DNA of 64,000 nucleotides from Myxococcales bacterium (GTDB taxonomy: Bacteria; Myxococcota_A; Polyangia; Polyangiales; Polyangiaceae). The notes under the pieces were generated by a model. That model was given only the letters and a program-made list of their open reading frames with translations, was not told the origin of the DNA and ran no database searches. The translations under genes were made by a program, and so were the position numbers. This document shows, one piece after another, positions 63,587-64,000 of this stretch. The stretch spans positions 62,001 to 126,000 of the forward strand of contig CAHJWM010000006.1 in assembly GCA_903642325.1 (NCBI GenBank). The letters are read 5' to 3'. Positions within the stretch are counted from its first letter, which is position 1, and each line of letters opens with the position of its first letter.

Positions 63587-64000
63587 ATGAGGCTGAGGCT
63601 TCTGTCACGTTTGCCACGTTTTGCGACGCTTTTCGCGCTGGGTATGGCATCCTCTGCGCTGGTCGTCGAGCCCCGACTTGCCTCGGGCAAGGACAAACCA
63701 GCGGAAAAGCCGGGCGTTGGCGTGATCGACAAGGTCGTCGGCATATCGCCCAAGGGCCTGCACTGGGGCCTGACCCTGGAGGGCGTGGCCAAGCTTTACG
63801 ACAAGGTGTTCGAGGACGAATACTTGCCGCTTTTGAAGAAGGCCGAGCCTGGCAATGAGATGACCGCCCTCGAGGACGAGCAGCGCAACAAGCAGGGCAT
63901 CCTGCGGCGCGGGCGGATCGATTTTGGCGCGACGCCCACCGGCGTCGACCAGTCCCCGCTAAAGGGCGAGTACAGCTACCGAAATGCGGAAAGCATGGCG
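63587..64000 (+). CDS. exported protein of unknown function (3' end outside window)
   Basis: The first 138 codons, running off the right edge. An ATG with a clear GGAGGA ribosome site starts a signal peptide (LPRFATLFALGMASSALVV). The mature part begins GKDKPAEKPGVGVIDKVVG and continues with a stretch around LEGVAKLYDKVFEDEYLPLLKKAEPG. I do not recognise the family; it has the codon pattern of a real gene. Divergent from the lipoprotein at 62824-63444. Confidence 0.65.
   Translation, partial: MRLRLLSRLPRFATLFALGMASSALVVEPRLASGKDKPAEKPGVGVIDKVVGISPKGLHWGLTLEGVAKLYDKVFEDEYLPLLKKAEPGNEMTALEDEQRNKQGILRRGRIDFGATPTGVDQSPLKGEYSYRNAESMA

Noticed and set aside
1-64000. CRISPR arrays, insertion sequences or prophage genes
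   Set aside because: No spaced direct repeats, transposase, integrase or phage structural motifs were seen.

Overview
This is a 64 kb chromosomal window with high GC and strongly GC3-biased genes. The gene content points to a myxobacterium-like member of the Myxococcota, probably class Polyangia. The indicators are several NtrC-type regulators, a large hybrid kinase, a cytosolic Ser/Thr kinase, a bactofilin, a zinc-ribbon/GYF/TonB-C protein of the AgmX/GltJ type, and long proline/alanine-rich lipoproteins. The assignment rests on family content only. I see no insertion sequence, prophage or CRISPR array.

Layout. (1) 1-6.4 kb: a signalling block. A double-kinase hybrid sensor is flanked by two NtrC-like regulators that have both lost the sigma54-contacting GAFTGA loop; a small REC-Fis response regulator follows. 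(2) 6.5-8.7 kb: a beta-propeller lipoprotein and a short protoporphyrinogen oxidase. (3) 8.8-15.4 kb: a translationally coupled mukF-mukE-mukB operon. It encodes what looks like a full-size MukBEF condensin, just downstream of a tRNA-Pro gene. This is the most notable find. (4) 15.8-23.2 kb: a tightly packed, probably Fur-controlled operon of imelysin lipoprotein, DUF1111 di-haem protein, second imelysin, TonB-dependent receptor and HTTM/vitamin-K-carboxylase-like membrane protein. It ends at a large nested inverted repeat. (5) 23.4-31.2 kb: tandem CBS-domain proteins, a SirB1-type protein, a methyltransferase, an ArsR-methyltransferase fusion next to ahcY (SahR-type arrangement), a TerB-like protein, pheA, an SCP2-domain protein and a small lipoprotein. 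(6) 31.2-44.4 kb: Ser/Thr kinase, citrate synthase, L,D-transpeptidase lipoprotein, AgmX-like protein, acyltransferase and glutamate synthase gltB-gltD. (7) 44.7-51.9 kb: an AddAB-type helicase-nuclease pair and an exported SRPBCC protein. (8) 52-59.6 kb: a bactofilin divergent from a compact run of beta-barrel protein, LptD-like protein, REC-GGDEF cyclase, true sigma54 response regulator and TolC-like protein. (9) 59.7-64 kb: a degenerate Fic-domain protein with a repeated Lys/Glu-rich coiled coil, methionine aminopeptidase, a lipoprotein and the start of an exported protein.

Functional links. MukF, MukE and MukB would form one chromosome-organising complex. The imelysin/TonB operon looks like an iron- or metal-responsive cell-surface system. 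The ArsR-methyltransferase and AhcY pair handles S-adenosylhomocysteine. GltB and GltD form glutamate synthase. The 52-59 kb run couples outer-membrane proteins with c-di-GMP and sigma54 signalling. Most genes start by overlapping the previous stop (ATGA, GTGA or TGATG), so transcription units are fairly clear; promoters mostly are not.
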